Assembly: GCF_027922305.1 (NCBI RefSeq)
Contig: NZ_BSFK01000005.1
Location: 62,001 to 126,000, forward strand
Direction: 5' to 3'
Length of the DNA: 64,000 bases
Source of the DNA: Methylopila jiangsuensis
GTDB lineage: Bacteria > Pseudomonadota > Alphaproteobacteria > Rhizobiales > Methylopilaceae
Every line of letters starts with the position of its first letter. The first letter of the stretch is position 1. This document shows positions 38,242 through 48,660 of the stretch, piece by piece. Made by a program: the position numbers and the translations under genes. The notes under the pieces were generated by a model. The model saw only the letters and a list, made by a program, of their open reading frames with translations. It did not search any database and was not told the DNA's origin.

Positions 38242-39624
38242 ATGTCCGATCTCGACCGCGCTCTCGCCGCCGCCGACGTGGGCCAGGGCGAAAGCCTCGA
38301 ACGCCTGTTCGCGCTGCTGAAGATCCCGTCGGTCTCCACCGATCCGGCCTACAAAACCGGCTGCCGCGAGGCGGCGGACTGGCTGAAGCGCGATCTGGCG
38401 GCGCTGGGCTTTTCCGCCGCCCTGCGCGAGACGCCGGGCCACCCGGTGGTGCTCGCCACCCGGCCGAAGCCCGGCGCGCCGCATGTGCTGTTCTACGGCC
38501 ATTACGACGTGCAGCCGGTGGACCCGCTCGACAAGTGGGAGACGCCGCCGTTCGAGCCCCGGCTCGCCACGCTGAAGGACGGCCGCCAGGCGGTGGTCGC
38601 GCGCGGGGCGAGCGACGACAAGGGCCAGGTCATTACCTTCGTGGAAGCCTGCCGCGCCTGGATCGCCGCCTCCGGCGACCTGCCGGTGGGCGTCACCGTG
38701 CTGCTGGAGGGCGAGGAGGAGTGCGGCTCCATCAACCTGCCGGCCTTCCTGGAGGAGGCGAAAAGCGAGCTTGGCGCCGATGTGGCGCTGGTCTGCGACA
38801 CCGCCATGTGGGCGGCGGGGCGGCCCGCCATCACCTCCTCGCTGCGTGGCCTCGTCTATGAGGAGATCACGGTGCGCGCCGCCGACCGGGACCTGCATTC
38901 CGGCCTCTACGGCGGCGCGGCCCGCAATCCGCTGCATGTGGCGGCGGACATCGTCGCCGGCCTGCACGACGCCGATGGCCGGGTGACGCTGCCGGGCTTC
39001 TACGACGGCGTGATCGAGACGCCCGACGACGTGCGCGAGCAGTGGCGCGCGCTCGGACTCGACGCCGACGCCTTCCTCAAGCCGATCGGCCTGTCCGAGC
39101 CCGCCGGCGAGCGCGACCGCATGATCATCGAGCAGATCCAGTCCCGGCCCACCTGCGACGTGAACGGCCTGTGGGGCGGCTACACCGGCGCGGGCGCCAA
39201 GACGGTAATCCCGGCCGAGGCCCACGCCAAGATCTCGTTCCGCCTCGTGGGCGATCAGGATCCGGCCAAGGTGAAGCAGGCGTTCCGGGCCTACGCCCGC
39301 TCCCGGCTGCCGGCCGATTGCGAGATCGCGTTCGAGGGCCACAAGGGCTCCCGCGCCATCCAGCTGCCCTTCGACAGCCCGGCGCTCGCCAAGGCGCGGA
39401 CCGCGCTCGCCGACGAGTGGGGCGTGGAGGCGGTGACCATCGGCTCCGGCGGCTCCATCCCGGTGGTCGGGGACTTCAAGCGCCTGCTCGGGCTCGACAC
39501 GCTGCTGATCGGCTTCGCGCTGGACGACGACCGCATCCATTCGCCGAACGAGAAGTACGATCTCGACAGCTTCCGGCGCGGAACCCGCTCCTGGGTCCGC
39601 ATCCTGGCGGCGCTGGCGGGCTGA
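38242..39624 (+). CDS. M20-family dipeptidase
   Basis: A 460-residue di-zinc peptidase of the M20 (carboxypeptidase G2/ArgE/DapE-like) family. Metal and catalytic residues are visible in VLFYGHYDVQPVDP, RGASDDKGQV, LLEGEEECGSINLP and the C-terminal DDRIHSPNEKYDL. The dimerisation lid lies between. Substrates are probably dipeptides or N-acyl amino acids. The ATG at 38242 has AAGGA 7 bases upstream; a TTG two codons earlier is less likely. Confidence 0.9.
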   Translation: MSDLDRALAAADVGQGESLERLFALLKIPSVSTDPAYKTGCREAADWLKRDLAALGFSAALRETPGHPVVLATRPKPGAPHVLFYGHYDVQPVDPLDKWETPPFEPRLATLKDGRQAVVARGASDDKGQVITFVEACRAWIAASGDLPVGVTVLLEGEEECGSINLPAFLEEAKSELGADVALVCDTAMWAAGRPAITSSLRGLVYEEITVRAADRDLHSGLYGGAARNPLHVAADIVAGLHDADGRVTLPGFYDGVIETPDDVREQWRALGLDADAFLKPIGLSEPAGERDRMIIEQIQSRPTCDVNGLWGGYTGAGAKTVIPAEAHAKISFRLVGDQDPAKVKQAFRAYARSRLPADCEIAFEGHKGSRAIQLPFDSPALAKARTALADEWGVEAVTIGSGGSIPVVGDFKRLLGLDTLLIGFALDDDRIHSPNEKYDLDSFRRGTRSWVRILAALAG

Positions 39625-39630
39625 TCGCCG

Positions 39631-40335
39631 TCACCCGACGATCGGGATCTCCCGGTCGAGCGTGACGCCCTCCAGCGTCACCACGCTGGTCCAGCAGTGC
39701 GCCTCCACGCCGGCCGCGCGCGCGGCGTCGAAGGCGGCGCCATAGGCGGGGTCGATGTCGCGGGCGAGGACGAAGTCGTCGCCCGGCCCCTGCACGATGA
39801 ACAGCATGGCCGCGCGGGCGCCCGCGGCCGCCATGGCGGACAGCTCCGCCAGATGCTTCGCGCCCCGCGCGGTGCGCGCGTCCGGGAACTCCGCCCGCCG
39901 GTCCCGCCGCCACATGTGGACGTTCTTGATCTCCACATAGGCCGGCGGCCGGTCCGGGGCCTCCAGCAGCAGGTCGATGCGGCTGTTGACGCCGTAGCGC
40001 ACCTCGCGGCGCACGCGGCCGTAGCCCGCGAAGGCGGGGATGACGCCGGCCGAGACCGCCTCCAGTCCGAGCGCGTTGGGAACCGCGGTGTCGACGCCGA
40101 CAAGCTCCCCGCGGCCCGCGATCTCCACCTCCACCACCGCCCAGGACCAGGCCAGCGTCCCCCCGGTCTTCGGCCTGAGCCACACCCTGAGGCCGGGCGT
40201 GGACAGGCCGAGCATGGCGCCCGAATTCGCCACATGGGCCGTCACCTCGCGGCCGTCGTCGAGAACCACGTCGGCGAGGAAGCGCTTGTAGCGGCGGACG
40301 AGCCGGCCGGGGACGAGGGGCGAGGGAAACAGCAT
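39631..40335 (-). CDS. sfsA: DNA/RNA nuclease SfsA
   Basis: A 234-residue SfsA protein: PLVPGRLVRRYKRFLADV, EVTAHVANSGAMLGL, GVDTAVPNAL, RYGVNSRIDLLLE, AYVEIKNVHMW and FPDARTARGAKHLAEL. It has an OB-like N-terminal and a nuclease C-terminal domain (VEIKN acidic site). In E. coli it was first found as a sugar-fermentation stimulator. The ATG at 40335 fits the family N-terminus; the frame is open further into the cinA gene. It is convergent with the M20 gene. Confidence 0.93.
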   Translation of the reverse strand: MLFPSPLVPGRLVRRYKRFLADVVLDDGREVTAHVANSGAMLGLSTPGLRVWLRPKTGGTLAWSWAVVEVEIAGRGELVGVDTAVPNALGLEAVSAGVIPAFAGYGRVRREVRYGVNSRIDLLLEAPDRPPAYVEIKNVHMWRRDRRAEFPDARTARGAKHLAELSAMAAAGARAAMLFIVQGPGDDFVLARDIDPAYGAAFDAARAAGVEAHCWTSVVTLEGVTLDREIPIVG

Positions 40336-40431
40336 GCGGGGGGCGAAGGTTCGGGACGGGGGACGGCGGGCCGTGTTGTGGCGCGGCGCGCGCTCCTCTA
40401 CACCCGAAGCCGACCCTGCGCGAGACGCCCC

Positions 40432-41163
40432 ATGACCGCTACGCCCGCCACCGCCGCCGTGCTCGTCATCGGCGACGAGGTTCTGTCCGGCCGCACCCGC
40501 GACACCAACAGCGGCCACATCGCCGCACGGCTCACCGAGATCGGCGTGGACCTGAAGGAGGTGCGCGTGGTCGCCGACGACGAGGCCGCCATCGTCGAGG
40601 CGCTGAACGCGCTGCGCGCCCGCTACGCTTACGTCCTCACCACCGGCGGTATCGGCCCGACCCACGACGACATCACCGCCGATTCGGTCGCGAAGGCCTT
40701 CGGCGTCGGCATCGACCACGATCCGCGCGCGGTCGCCATGCTGCGCGAGCGCTTCGCCGACCCCGCGGACCTGAACGAAGGCCGGCTGCGCATGGCGCGC
40801 ATCCCCTTCGGCGCCGACCTGATCGCCAACCCGGTCTCCAAGGCCCCCGGCTTCCGGCTGGAGAACGTGTTCGTCATGGCGGGCGTGCCGTCGATCATGG
40901 CGGCGATGCTGGACGAGATCACGCCGCTGCTGGCCCACGGCGCGCCGATCCGGAGCGAGACCATCCGCGCCGACGCCAAGGAGGGCGACATCGCCACGCC
41001 GCTCGCCGCCGTGCAGAAGGCGCATCCGGGCGTCGCCATCGGCAGCTACCCCTACATGGACGCCGAGGGCTTCAACACCAACGTGGTGGTGCGCTCCCGC
41101 GACGCGGACGCGCTCGCCGCGGCGGCCGCCGACGTGCGCGCCATGCTGGCCGCGCTGCGCTGA
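40432..41163 (+). CDS. CinA-type molybdopterin-binding domain protein
   Basis: A 243-residue protein equal to the N-terminal (MoaB/Mog-like) domain of Cin[62 protein letters not shown]. The C-terminal NMN deamidase domain of full CinA is absent, which is normal for this alphaproteobacterial form. It may act in pyridine nucleotide recycling. It is divergent from sfsA; gpt follows 19 bases on and may be co-transcribed. Confidence 0.9.
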   Translation: MTATPATAAVLVIGDEVLSGRTRDTNSGHIAARLTEIGVDLKEVRVVADDEAAIVEALNALRARYAYVLTTGGIGPTHDDITADSVAKAFGVGIDHDPRAVAMLRERFADPADLNEGRLRMARIPFGADLIANPVSKAPGFRLENVFVMAGVPSIMAAMLDEITPLLAHGAPIRSETIRADAKEGDIATPLAAVQKAHPGVAIGSYPYMDAEGFNTNVVVRSRDADALAAAAADVRAMLAALR

Positions 41164-41182
41164 CCCTTCGGGAGATTTCGAG

Positions 41183-41704
41183 ATGTCCGACGTCCGCGCC
41201 GAGAAGGCGTTTCCCGTCTACTGGGAGCAGTTCCACCGCGACGCCCGGGCGCTCGCCTGGCGGCTCGCCGGCGAGGCCCGCGCCTCGGGCGGCTTCGACG
41301 CCATCGTCTGCGTCACCCGCGGCGGGCTGGTTCCGGCGGCGATCGTGGCGCGCGAGCTCGATATCCGCCTGATCGAGACCATCTGCGTGGCGAGCTACCA
41401 CGACTACAAGAGCCAGGGGGAGCTCGCGGTGCTCAAGGGCGTCTGCGACCGGGTGGCGAACGTGCGGGGCGGGGAGGGCGCGGGCGTCCTGATCATCGAC
41501 GATCTGGTGGACACGGGCTCCACCGCCCGCGTGGTGCGCGGCCTGCTGCCCAAAGCCCATTTCGCCGCCGTCTACGCCAAGCCCAAGGGCCGCCCGCTGG
41601 TGGACACCTTCGTCACCGAAGTCAGCCAGGACACCTGGATCTACTTCCCCTGGGACATGGGCCTGAGCTTCCAGCCGCCGATCCGGGAAGGCGCCGCGGG
41701 CTGA
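41183..41704 (+). CDS. gpt: Xanthine phosphoribosyltransferase
   Basis: A 173-residue purine salvage enzyme converting xanthine or guanine with PRPP to the nucleotide. It shows [23 protein letters not shown], the PRPP motif [14 protein letters not shown], and the C-terminal [16 protein letters not shown] typical of E. coli Gpt-type enzymes. The ATG at 41183 follows GGGAGA. It is convergent with hemF. Confidence 0.93.
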   Translation: MSDVRAEKAFPVYWEQFHRDARALAWRLAGEARASGGFDAIVCVTRGGLVPAAIVARELDIRLIETICVASYHDYKSQGELAVLKGVCDRVANVRGGEGAGVLIIDDLVDTGSTARVVRGLLPKAHFAAVYAKPKGRPLVDTFVTEVSQDTWIYFPWDMGLSFQPPIREGAAG

Positions 41705-41722
41705 CCGCCTGAGAACCGGCGC

Positions 41723-42604
41723 TTACGGCCAGGCGGCCACCGGCGGCAGGGACGACAGGATCGAGGCCACGTTGCCGCCGGTCTTCAGGCCGAAGATCGT
41801 GCCCCGGTCGTGCAGCAGGTTGAACTCCACGTAGCGGCCGCGGCGCACGAGCTGCTCGGCGCGGTCGGCCTCGGTCCAGTCCTTGGCCATGTTGGCGCGC
41901 GCGATCTCCGGATAGACCTCGGCGAAGCGCTCGCCCACCGAGCGGGTGAAGGCGAAGTCGGCCTCGAAGTCGCCGGTGTTGACCCAGTCGTAGAAGATGC
42001 CGCCGATTCCACGCGGCTCGTTGCGGTGCTTCAGGAAGAAGTACTCATCGCACCACGCCTTGAACTTCGGGTAGTCCGCCGGCGCATGGCCCTCGCAGGC
42101 CCGCGCCATGGCGGCGTGGAAGGCGACCGCGTCCGGGTCGTCCTGGGTCCGCCGCCGGTCGAGCACCGGCGTCAGGTCCGCGCCGCCGCCGAACCACGCC
42201 CGGCTCGTCGCCACGAAGCGGGTGTTCATGTGCACCGTGGGCACGTTGGGGTTCACCGGATGCGCGATCAGCGAAATCCCCGAGGCCCAGAAGCCGGGCG
42301 CCTCGGCCGCGCCGGGGATCTCCTTGCGGAACTCGGGGGCGAACTCGCCGTGGACGGTGGAGACGTGGACGCCCACCTTCTCGAACAGCCGGCCCTTCAT
42401 CAGCCCCATGACGCCGCCGCCGCCGTCGGCCCCGCTGTGGTCCGTGCGCGACCACGGCGTGCGCTCGAACCGGCCGGCCGGGCCGTCGCCCGGCGCCTCG
42501 TCCTCCAGCGCCTCGAAGCTCGCATGGATGCGGTCGCGCAAGGCTTCGAACCAGGCGCGGACGCGGGTCTTGCGGGCTTCGAGCTCGTGCGGGGCGGGGA
42601 GCAT
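41723..42604 (-). CDS. hemF: Oxygen-dependent coproporphyrinogen III oxidase
   Basis: Decarboxylates coproporphyrinogen III to protoporphyrinogen IX with O2, a late haem step. The 293 residues show [75 protein letters not shown] and [18 protein letters not shown]. The ATG at 42604 has GGAG 9 bases upstream. It is divergent from petABC, whose cytochromes need haem; shared control through the 397-bp region between them is possible. Confidence 0.95.
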   Translation of the reverse strand: MLPAPHELEARKTRVRAWFEALRDRIHASFEALEDEAPGDGPAGRFERTPWSRTDHSGADGGGGVMGLMKGRLFEKVGVHVSTVHGEFAPEFRKEIPGAAEAPGFWASGISLIAHPVNPNVPTVHMNTRFVATSRAWFGGGADLTPVLDRRRTQDDPDAVAFHAAMARACEGHAPADYPKFKAWCDEYFFLKHRNEPRGIGGIFYDWVNTGDFEADFAFTRSVGERFAEVYPEIARANMAKDWTEADRAEQLVRRGRYVEFNLLHDRGTIFGLKTGGNVASILSSLPPVAAWP

Positions 42605-43001
42605 GGCGCCGGTCTCCAGACAGTCCGTGGCGACAGGCTGTGTACGCGCCTGCGCCGCCGCTTGGGAAGGGGCGACGCGTCCGGCCACCTCCGCCTGAGG
42701 CCTCTGCGGCGGTTGCGTGGCGCCGAAATCGTGATCGCGGCGCAAATGCGGCCGGCGCTGTTTCAGGTCGCTCTGCGGCGCAGCAAAAACCTGTGCGGAC
42801 GCAAACGCTTCATGCTGCAGATGCGACTTATCGCCCACAGGCTGCGACAACCTGTCCCGTCCCCTGCGACTCTCTGGACAGCCTGCGACCTTAGTGCGAG
42901 ATAACCCTTCAAGATCAGAGCTGTTCAAATTCAGAACGGCCGACCGCGGGACGGGCCTCGACGCCTTGAACCCGTTGGTTTTGGAGTGAGGAGAACGCCC
43001 G
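42605..43001. promoter_or_regulatory. 397-bp divergent control region hemF/petA with CTGCGAC repeats
   Basis: No gene seen. The heptamer CTGCGAC occurs three times in direct orientation (42842-42848, 42864-42870, 42883-42889), and a fourth TGCGAC is at 42832. Spacings of 22 and 19 bases put them about two helical turns apart. They lie 110-170 bases upstream of petA and could be regulator sites. Confidence 0.4.
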
Positions 43002-43565
43002 GTGTCCGCGATTCACGACGCCACAGAACCGACTCGTCGGGACTTCCTCTACCTGGCGACCGGCGCCGCCGCCGCCGTGGGCGCAGGCTTCCTGGCGTGG
43101 CCGTTCATCGCCCAGATGAACCCGGACGCCTCCGCGCTCGCGCTCGCCACCAGCGAGGTGGACGTCAGCCAGATCGCCGAAGGCCAGGTCGTCACCGTGA
43201 GGTGGCGCGGCAAGCCGGTGTTCGTGTGGAACCGCACCGCGAAGCAGGTGGAGGAGGCCAAGGCCGTCGAGATCGGCCAGCTGCCGGACCCGCTCGCCCG
43301 CAACGAGAACATCGAACCCGACGCGCCCGCGACCGACGTCAACCGCGCCGCCAAGGGCAAGGAGAACTGGCTGGTGGTGGTGGGCGTCTGCACCCATCTC
43401 GGCTGCGTGCCCACCAGCCAGCAGGGCGAATTCGGCGGCTGGCTCTGCCCCTGCCACGGCTCGCACTACGACACCGCCGGACGCATCCGAAAGGGACCCG
43501 CGCCGGAGAATCTGCCGGTTCCTCCCTTCGCCTTCGAAGGCGACACCAAGCTCACGATCGGCTGA
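43002..43565 (+). CDS. petA: Ubiquinol-cytochrome c reductase, Rieske iron-sulfur subunit
   Basis: A 187-residue subunit of the bc1 complex that passes electrons from ubiquinol to cytochrome c1. A twin-arginine signal-anchor ([23 protein letters not shown]) is followed by the Rieske domain. The [2Fe-2S] ligands are in CTHLGCVP and CPCHGSHYD. The start is GTG at 43002 with AGGAG 9 bases upstream. First gene of petABC. Confidence 0.97.
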   Translation: MSAIHDATEPTRRDFLYLATGAAAAVGAGFLAWPFIAQMNPDASALALATSEVDVSQIAEGQVVTVRWRGKPVFVWNRTAKQVEEAKAVEIGQLPDPLARNENIEPDAPATDVNRAAKGKENWLVVVGVCTHLGCVPTSQQGEFGGWLCPCHGSHYDTAGRIRKGPAPENLPVPPFAFEGDTKLTIG

Positions 43566-43618
43566 GCGGCGGCCGCCGGCCCCTTGCGGCTGGCGGAGTT
43601 CCAAAAGCGAGCATCACG

Positions 43619-44887
43619 ATGCAGGGACATTCCACCTACCAGCCGAAGGGCGTGGCCAAGTGGTTCGAGGATCGGCTGCCGATCGTCGGGCTGATCCATT
43701 CGAGCGCGGTCGCCTATCCGGTGCCGCGCAACCTGAACTACTTCTGGACCTTCGGCGGCATCCTCACCTTCATGCTGGTGGCCCAGATCCTCACCGGCGT
43801 GGTGCTCGCGATGCACTACACGCCGGAGACCACCAAGGCGTTCCTCTCGGTCGAGAAGATCATGCGCGACGTCAACTACGGTTGGCTGCTGCGCTATCTG
43901 CACGCCAACGGCGCGTCCATGTTCTTCATCGCCGTCTACATCCACATCTTCCGCGGCCTCTATTACGGCTCCTACAAGGCGCCCCGCGAGGTGCTGTGGA
44001 TCCTCGGCGTGCTGATCTTCCTGCTGATGATGGCGACCGCCTTCATGGGCTACGTGCTGCCCTGGGGCCAGATGTCCTTCTGGGGCGCCACCGTCATCAC
44101 CAACCTGTTCTCGGCGCTGCCGGGGGTGGGCACGGCCATCGTCACCTGGCTGTGGGGCGGCTTCTCGGTGGACAACCCGACGCTGAACCGCTTCTTCGCG
44201 CTGCATTACCTGCTGCCGTTCATGATCGCGGGCATCGTCGGCCTGCACATCTGGGCGCTGCACCATGTGGGCCAGAACAACCCGACCGGCGTCGAGGTGA
44301 AGGACTTCCGCAAGGAGACCGTGCCCTTCACGCCCTACGCCACGCTGAAGGACGCCTTCGCGCTGGTGTGCTTCATCGCCTTCTTCTCGTGGTTCGTGTT
44401 CTACACGCCGAATTATCTCGGCCACGCGGACAACTACATTGAGGCCAACCCGCTGGTGACGCCGGCGCACATCGTGCCCGAATGGTACTTCCTGCCGTTC
44501 TACGCGATCCTGCGCGCCATCCCGTCCAAGCTCGGCGGCGTGCTGATGATGTTCGGCGCCATCGCGGTGCTGTTCATCCTGCCCTGGCTCGACACCTCCA
44601 AGGTGCGCTCGGCCAAGTACCGGCCGATGTTCCAGATCTTCTTCTGGATCTTCGCCGCCAACGCCGTGCTTCTGGGCTGGCTCGGCTCGCGTCCCGCGGT
44701 GGAGCCCTACGTCACCATCTCGCGGTTCTCGACCTTCTGGTACTTCTTCCACTTCCTGGTGATCCTGCCGGTGCTGGGGCTGACCGAGAAGACCAGACCG
44801 GTGCCGAACTCGATCGCGGACTCGGTGCTGGGCGGCGCGCCCGCCACGCCGGCCTCCGCTGTCGCGGCCCCCGAACGCAACGGATGA
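43619..44887 (+). CDS. petB: Cytochrome b of the bc1 complex
   Basis: A 422-residue membrane subunit with about eight helices carrying haems bL and bH and both quinone sites. Seen: [60 protein letters not shown] and the quinol-site motif in [17 protein letters not shown]. The histidine pairs of helices B and D are present. It follows petA by 53 bases, and its TGA overlaps the petC ATG (ATGA). Confidence 0.97.
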   Translation: MQGHSTYQPKGVAKWFEDRLPIVGLIHSSAVAYPVPRNLNYFWTFGGILTFMLVAQILTGVVLAMHYTPETTKAFLSVEKIMRDVNYGWLLRYLHANGASMFFIAVYIHIFRGLYYGSYKAPREVLWILGVLIFLLMMATAFMGYVLPWGQMSFWGATVITNLFSALPGVGTAIVTWLWGGFSVDNPTLNRFFALHYLLPFMIAGIVGLHIWALHHVGQNNPTGVEVKDFRKETVPFTPYATLKDAFALVCFIAFFSWFVFYTPNYLGHADNYIEANPLVTPAHIVPEWYFLPFYAILRAIPSKLGGVLMMFGAIAVLFILPWLDTSKVRSAKYRPMFQIFFWIFAANAVLLGWLGSRPAVEPYVTISRFSTFWYFFHFLVILPVLGLTEKTRPVPNSIADSVLGGAPATPASAVAAPERNG

Positions 44888-45756
44888 CCCGGATCATGAC
44901 GATGGCGAACACGACGATCGGTCGCGCGGGCCGCGCCCTGGCCGCGGCCGCCGCTCTCGGCCTGGCCGGGCTCTCCGCCGCCCCGGCGCAGGCCGCCGGC
45001 GAGACGGTGAAGCCGCCGGCGCAGAGCTGGAGCTTCTCCGGCCCGTTCGGGAAGTACGACGCCGGCCAGCTCCAGCGCGGCTTCAAGATCTACAGCGAAG
45101 TGTGCGCGAGCTGCCATGCGCTGTCGCTGGTGGCGTTCCGCAACCTCCACGAATACGGCGGCCCCGGCTTCACGGAAGATCAGGCCCGCGCGATCGCCGA
45201 GGACCACAAGGTCCAGGACGGCCCCAACGACGCCGGCGAGATGTTCGAGCGGCCGGGCCGGCTGTCGGACCGCTTCCCGAAGCCGTTCCCGAACGAGAAT
45301 GCGGCCCGCGCGGCCAACGGCGGCGCCTACCCGCCGGACTTCTCGCTGCTGGCCAAGGCGCGCACCTACGAGCGCGGCTTCCCCACCTTCCTGTTCGACA
45401 TCGTGACCCAGTATCAGGAGCAGGGGCCGGACTACATCCACGCCCTGCTGACCGGCTACGCGGAACCGAAGCACGGCGAGAAGCCGCCGCGTCCGGGCCT
45501 GCACTACAACACCTATTTTCCCGGCCACTGGATCGCCATGGCGCAGCCGATCCAGGACGGGCAGGTGGAGTACACCGACGGGACGCCGGCCACGGTGGAC
45601 CAGTACGGCAAGGACATCGCGGCCTTCATGATGTGGGCGGCGGAGCCGCACATGGCCGCCCGCAAGGGCACCGGCATGGTGGTGCTGATCTTCCTGCTGA
45701 TCTTCGGCGCGCTGCTCTATTTCACCAAGCGCCGGGTGTGGTCGGCCGTCCACTGA
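44884..45756 (+). CDS. petC: Cytochrome c1 of the bc1 complex
   Basis: A 290-residue protein with a cleavable signal (cleavage after PAQA near 37) and the haem c site CASCH at 74-78. The family blocks [24 protein letters not shown] and [15 protein letters not shown] (axial Met) follow. A C-terminal membrane anchor ([17 protein letters not shown]) ends the chain. Its ATG overlaps the petB stop. Last gene of petABC; a REPIN-like repeat follows 26 bases after the stop. Confidence 0.97.
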   Translation: MTRIMTMANTTIGRAGRALAAAAALGLAGLSAAPAQAAGETVKPPAQSWSFSGPFGKYDAGQLQRGFKIYSEVCASCHALSLVAFRNLHEYGGPGFTEDQARAIAEDHKVQDGPNDAGEMFERPGRLSDRFPKPFPNENAARAANGGAYPPDFSLLAKARTYERGFPTFLFDIVTQYQEQGPDYIHALLTGYAEPKHGEKPPRPGLHYNTYFPGHWIAMAQPIQDGQVEYTDGTPATVDQYGKDIAAFMMWAAEPHMAARKGTGMVVLIFLLIFGALLYFTKRRVWSAVH

Positions 45757-45782
45757 GCGAGCGGACAAGAACTCAAGTTTTC

Positions 45783-45880
45783 CGTCATGCCCGAGCTAGT
45801 CTCGGGCATCCACGACTTGGACGTTCAAGCTTTTGACACCGCCAAAGTCGTGGATGCCCGCGCTTCGCGCGGGCATGACG
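45783..45880 (+). repeat. 98-bp REPIN-like composite repeat, copy 1
   Basis: Two hairpins in inverted orientation. The left arm starts CGTCATGCCCGAG, folds back with CTCGGGCAT and ends CCACGACTT. A 24-base spacer follows. The right arm runs AAGTCGTGGATGCCCGCG with CGCGGGCATGACG. The whole is itself an inverted repeat. The reverse complement of the copy at 62085-62182 has the same length and near-identical arms. Confidence 0.85.
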
Positions 45881-45962
45881 TGGGCTTGAATTGCTCGCTT
45901 GAGCCATTTTCAAACGGACTCTGAGAACCCGTCCGGTAAGTCTGCATATTCGATCTGAGCGC

Positions 45963-45992
45963 CGTCGTGCCCGCGTCTTCGCGGGCATGACG
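45963..45992. repeat. Single REP-like hairpin next to the composite repeat
   Basis: CGTCGTGCCCGCG pairs with CGCGGGCATGACG (one G-T wobble) around loop TCTT. It is the half-unit of the composite repeat family. Confidence 0.75.
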
Positions 45993-46112
45993 AAGGCTTC
46001 CCCAAATCCTGAACGCATCCGCACCCTCGCTTCGGCGCGCGCCGGCCGATAAGTTCGGCGCGGAAACGGCGGACCCCTCGTGGTCCGCCGTCGTCGTGAA
46101 CGGGGACGGGCG

Positions 46113-46988
<876 letters not shown>

Positions 46989-47081
46989 CGGCGCGGGCGC
47001 CTTGGAACGGTCGGCTTCGGCCGCCAGTTTAAGCATCGAAGCGCCGGAACGCGGCGCGCCACATCCCGAGGGAGACACGCC

Positions 47082-47837
47082 ATGGCCCGCCGTCCGTCCT
47101 CCGCCGCGCAGCCCGATCCCAACGCGCCGGCCCCTGCGCCGGCCGAGCCAGCCGCCGCGAAGGCCGACCCGAAACAGGCGATCGAAACGGCGCTCATGGA
47201 CCTGCTGGCCGGTAAGGCCTGGGGCGAGATCGGCCTGTTCGAGATCGCGGGGCGGGCCGGCGTGTCGCTGGCGGAGCTGCGCGCCGCCTTCCCGTCCAAG
47301 GGCGCGATTCTCGCCGGCTTCGTGCGGCGGATCGACCTGGAGGTGCTGGCCCACGACAGCCGGGACATGGCGGACGAGCCGGCGCGGGAGCGCCTGTTCG
47401 ACGTGCTGATGCGCCGGTTCGAGGCGCTCGCGCCCTATCGCCCGGCGCTGCGCGCCGTGCGGCGCGGCCTGAGCGTCGATCCGCTCGGCGCCGCGGCCAT
47501 GAATCAGGTCGCGGTCTCGTCCATGCAGTGGATGCTGGCGGCGGCCGGGGTGCAGGAGTCCGGTCCGCTCGGGACCGCCCGCGCCCAGGCGCTGGTGCTG
47601 GTCAACGCGCGGGTGTTCGACGCTTTCCTGGACGACGAGGACGACAGCCTCGCCCGCACCATGAAGGCGCTGGACGAGGAGCTGCGCAAGGCCGAGCGCT
47701 GGGCGCGCCGCGCCGACGACGCCTTCCGGCTGACGGCGCCGTTCCGGGCCGTGGTCGACCGGGCGCTGGGCGGCCGCCGTTCGCGCCGGACGCGGGATGC
47801 GGAAGCCGCGCCCGACGACGCCGCGAGCGCCGCATGA
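47082..47837 (+). CDS. TetR-like regulator coupled to csaA
   Basis: A 251-residue protein. A Pro/Ala-rich N-terminal tail (about 1-28) precedes a TetR-type helix-turn-helix (GEIGLFEIAGRAGVSLAELRAAFPSKGAILAGF) and an all-helical ligand domain. The C-terminus is basic and low-complexity. The tail and HTH resemble the COQ9/TetR-like proteins of alphaproteobacteria. GGGAG lies upstream of ATG 47082. Its TGA overlaps the ATG of csaA, so the two are coupled; what it controls is unknown. Confidence 0.8.
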   Translation: MARRPSSAAQPDPNAPAPAPAEPAAAKADPKQAIETALMDLLAGKAWGEIGLFEIAGRAGVSLAELRAAFPSKGAILAGFVRRIDLEVLAHDSRDMADEPARERLFDVLMRRFEALAPYRPALRAVRRGLSVDPLGAAAMNQVAVSSMQWMLAAAGVQESGPLGTARAQALVLVNARVFDAFLDDEDDSLARTMKALDEELRKAERWARRADDAFRLTAPFRAVVDRALGGRRSRRTRDAEAAPDDAASAA

Positions 47838-48202
47838 CCGCCGAGGCCGACGCCGAAGCGCTTCCGTCGCTCGCCACGATCGCGGACTTCGAGAAGCTCG
47901 ACATCCGCGTGGGGGTGGTGGTGGAGGCGGCGCCGTTCCCGGAGGCGCGCAAGCCCGCCTACAAGCTCAGGATCGACTTCGGGCCGGAGATCGGGGTGAA
48001 GCGCTCCTCCGCGCAGATCACGAAGCGCTACGCGGCCGACGAACTCGTGGGCCGCCACGTGCTTGCGGTGGTGAACTTTCCGCCGCGCCAGATCGGCAAG
48101 TTCCTGTCCGAGGTTCTCACCCTCGGCGCGCCGGACGCCGAAGGCGAGGTGATCCTGCTGACGCCGGAGCGCGCCGTTCCGCCCGGCGGCCGCGTGTATT
48201 GA
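47834..48202 (+). CDS. csaA: tRNA-binding protein CsaA-like
   Basis: A 122-residue protein with one EMAP/tRNA-binding OB-fold: FEKLDIRVGVVVEAAPFPEARKPAYKL, GVKRSSAQITKRYAADEL, GRHVLAVVNFPPRQIGKFLSEVLTLG. CsaA proteins bind tRNA and have been described as secretion-related chaperones in Bacillus; the role in alphaproteobacteria is not settled. It is translationally coupled to the TetR-like gene (ATGA). Confidence 0.92.
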   Translation: MTAEADAEALPSLATIADFEKLDIRVGVVVEAAPFPEARKPAYKLRIDFGPEIGVKRSSAQITKRYAADELVGRHVLAVVNFPPRQIGKFLSEVLTLGAPDAEGEVILLTPERAVPPGGRVY

Positions 48203-48210
48203 GCGGCGCG

Positions 48211-48525
48211 TCAGCGCTTGTTCTGCCGGGCGTCCTTCAGCTCGTCGATCAGCAGCGAGGCCTCGGCCTTGGTGAGATCGGAGCGGTAGGCCTCGGTTCC
48301 CGCTTCCTCCGACAGCGTCTTGAGATAGGACGCCTGCGCGCCCGTCATCGGTTCGTCGCCGGAGACCCAGTCGCTCGGGTCCTTCTCGGCGTTGCTTGCG
48401 GGGTCCGGCGCGGTCTTCGGATTGGCCTCGATCTCGTGGGCCTGAGGCCCCGGGGCGTCCGGGTCGGCGGCGCGGCGCTGGTCGGTGCGGCTCTGGGGCG
48501 TGCTGGCGGACGAGTCGTGCGTCAT
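48211..48525 (-). CDS. DUF3072 protein
   Basis: A 104-residue hydrophilic protein. The first 55 residues are Ser/Asp/Pro-rich and disordered. The C-terminal DUF3072 motif is PMTGAQASYLKTLSEEAG, then SDLTKAEASLLIDEL. Function unknown. A GTG at 48552 could add nine residues. But an exact EcfG promoter has its -10 at 48559-48562, so transcription should begin near 48550, and 48525 is the better start. Likely a general stress gene. Confidence 0.82.
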   Translation of the reverse strand: MTHDSSASTPQSRTDQRRAADPDAPGPQAHEIEANPKTAPDPASNAEKDPSDWVSGDEPMTGAQASYLKTLSEEAGTEAYRSDLTKAEASLLIDELKDARQNKR

Positions 48526-48558
48526 GGGCGTTTCCGTTCGTTGTTCGTTCACGAGGAA

Positions 48559-48583
48559 AACGCCCGCCGGACGGAAGCGTTCC
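48559..48583 (-). promoter_or_regulatory. EcfG-type general stress promoter
   Basis: On the minus strand: GGAAC (48583-48579), 16-base spacer, CGTT (48562-48559). Exact match to the EcfG consensus. It points at the DUF3072 gene, with a leader of roughly 25 bases. Confidence 0.65.
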
Positions 48584-48587
48584 GGCC

Positions 48588-48623
48588 AAAAGAAAACCCC
48601 CGGCGCGGGGCGCGCGCCGGGGG
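48588..48623 (-). terminator. Rho-independent terminator of the BA14K-like gene
   Basis: A 10-bp perfect GC stem (CCCCCGGCGC/GCGCCGGGGG). On the minus strand it is followed by TTTTCTTTT. It lies 38 bases past the stop at 48661 and directly abuts the DUF3072 promoter. Confidence 0.8.
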
Positions 48624-48660
48624 CGGAGAAACGTCAGGCCAAGAGGGCCGACGCATCAAC

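Larger units (their letters stand above)
45757..46112. other. 356-bp intergenic region petC to mtnP
   Basis: Filled largely by repeats: the 98-bp composite at 45783-45880 and a single hairpin at 45963-45992. No gene seen. A separate promoter for mtnP must lie here or the repeats are transcribed through. Confidence 0.5.
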
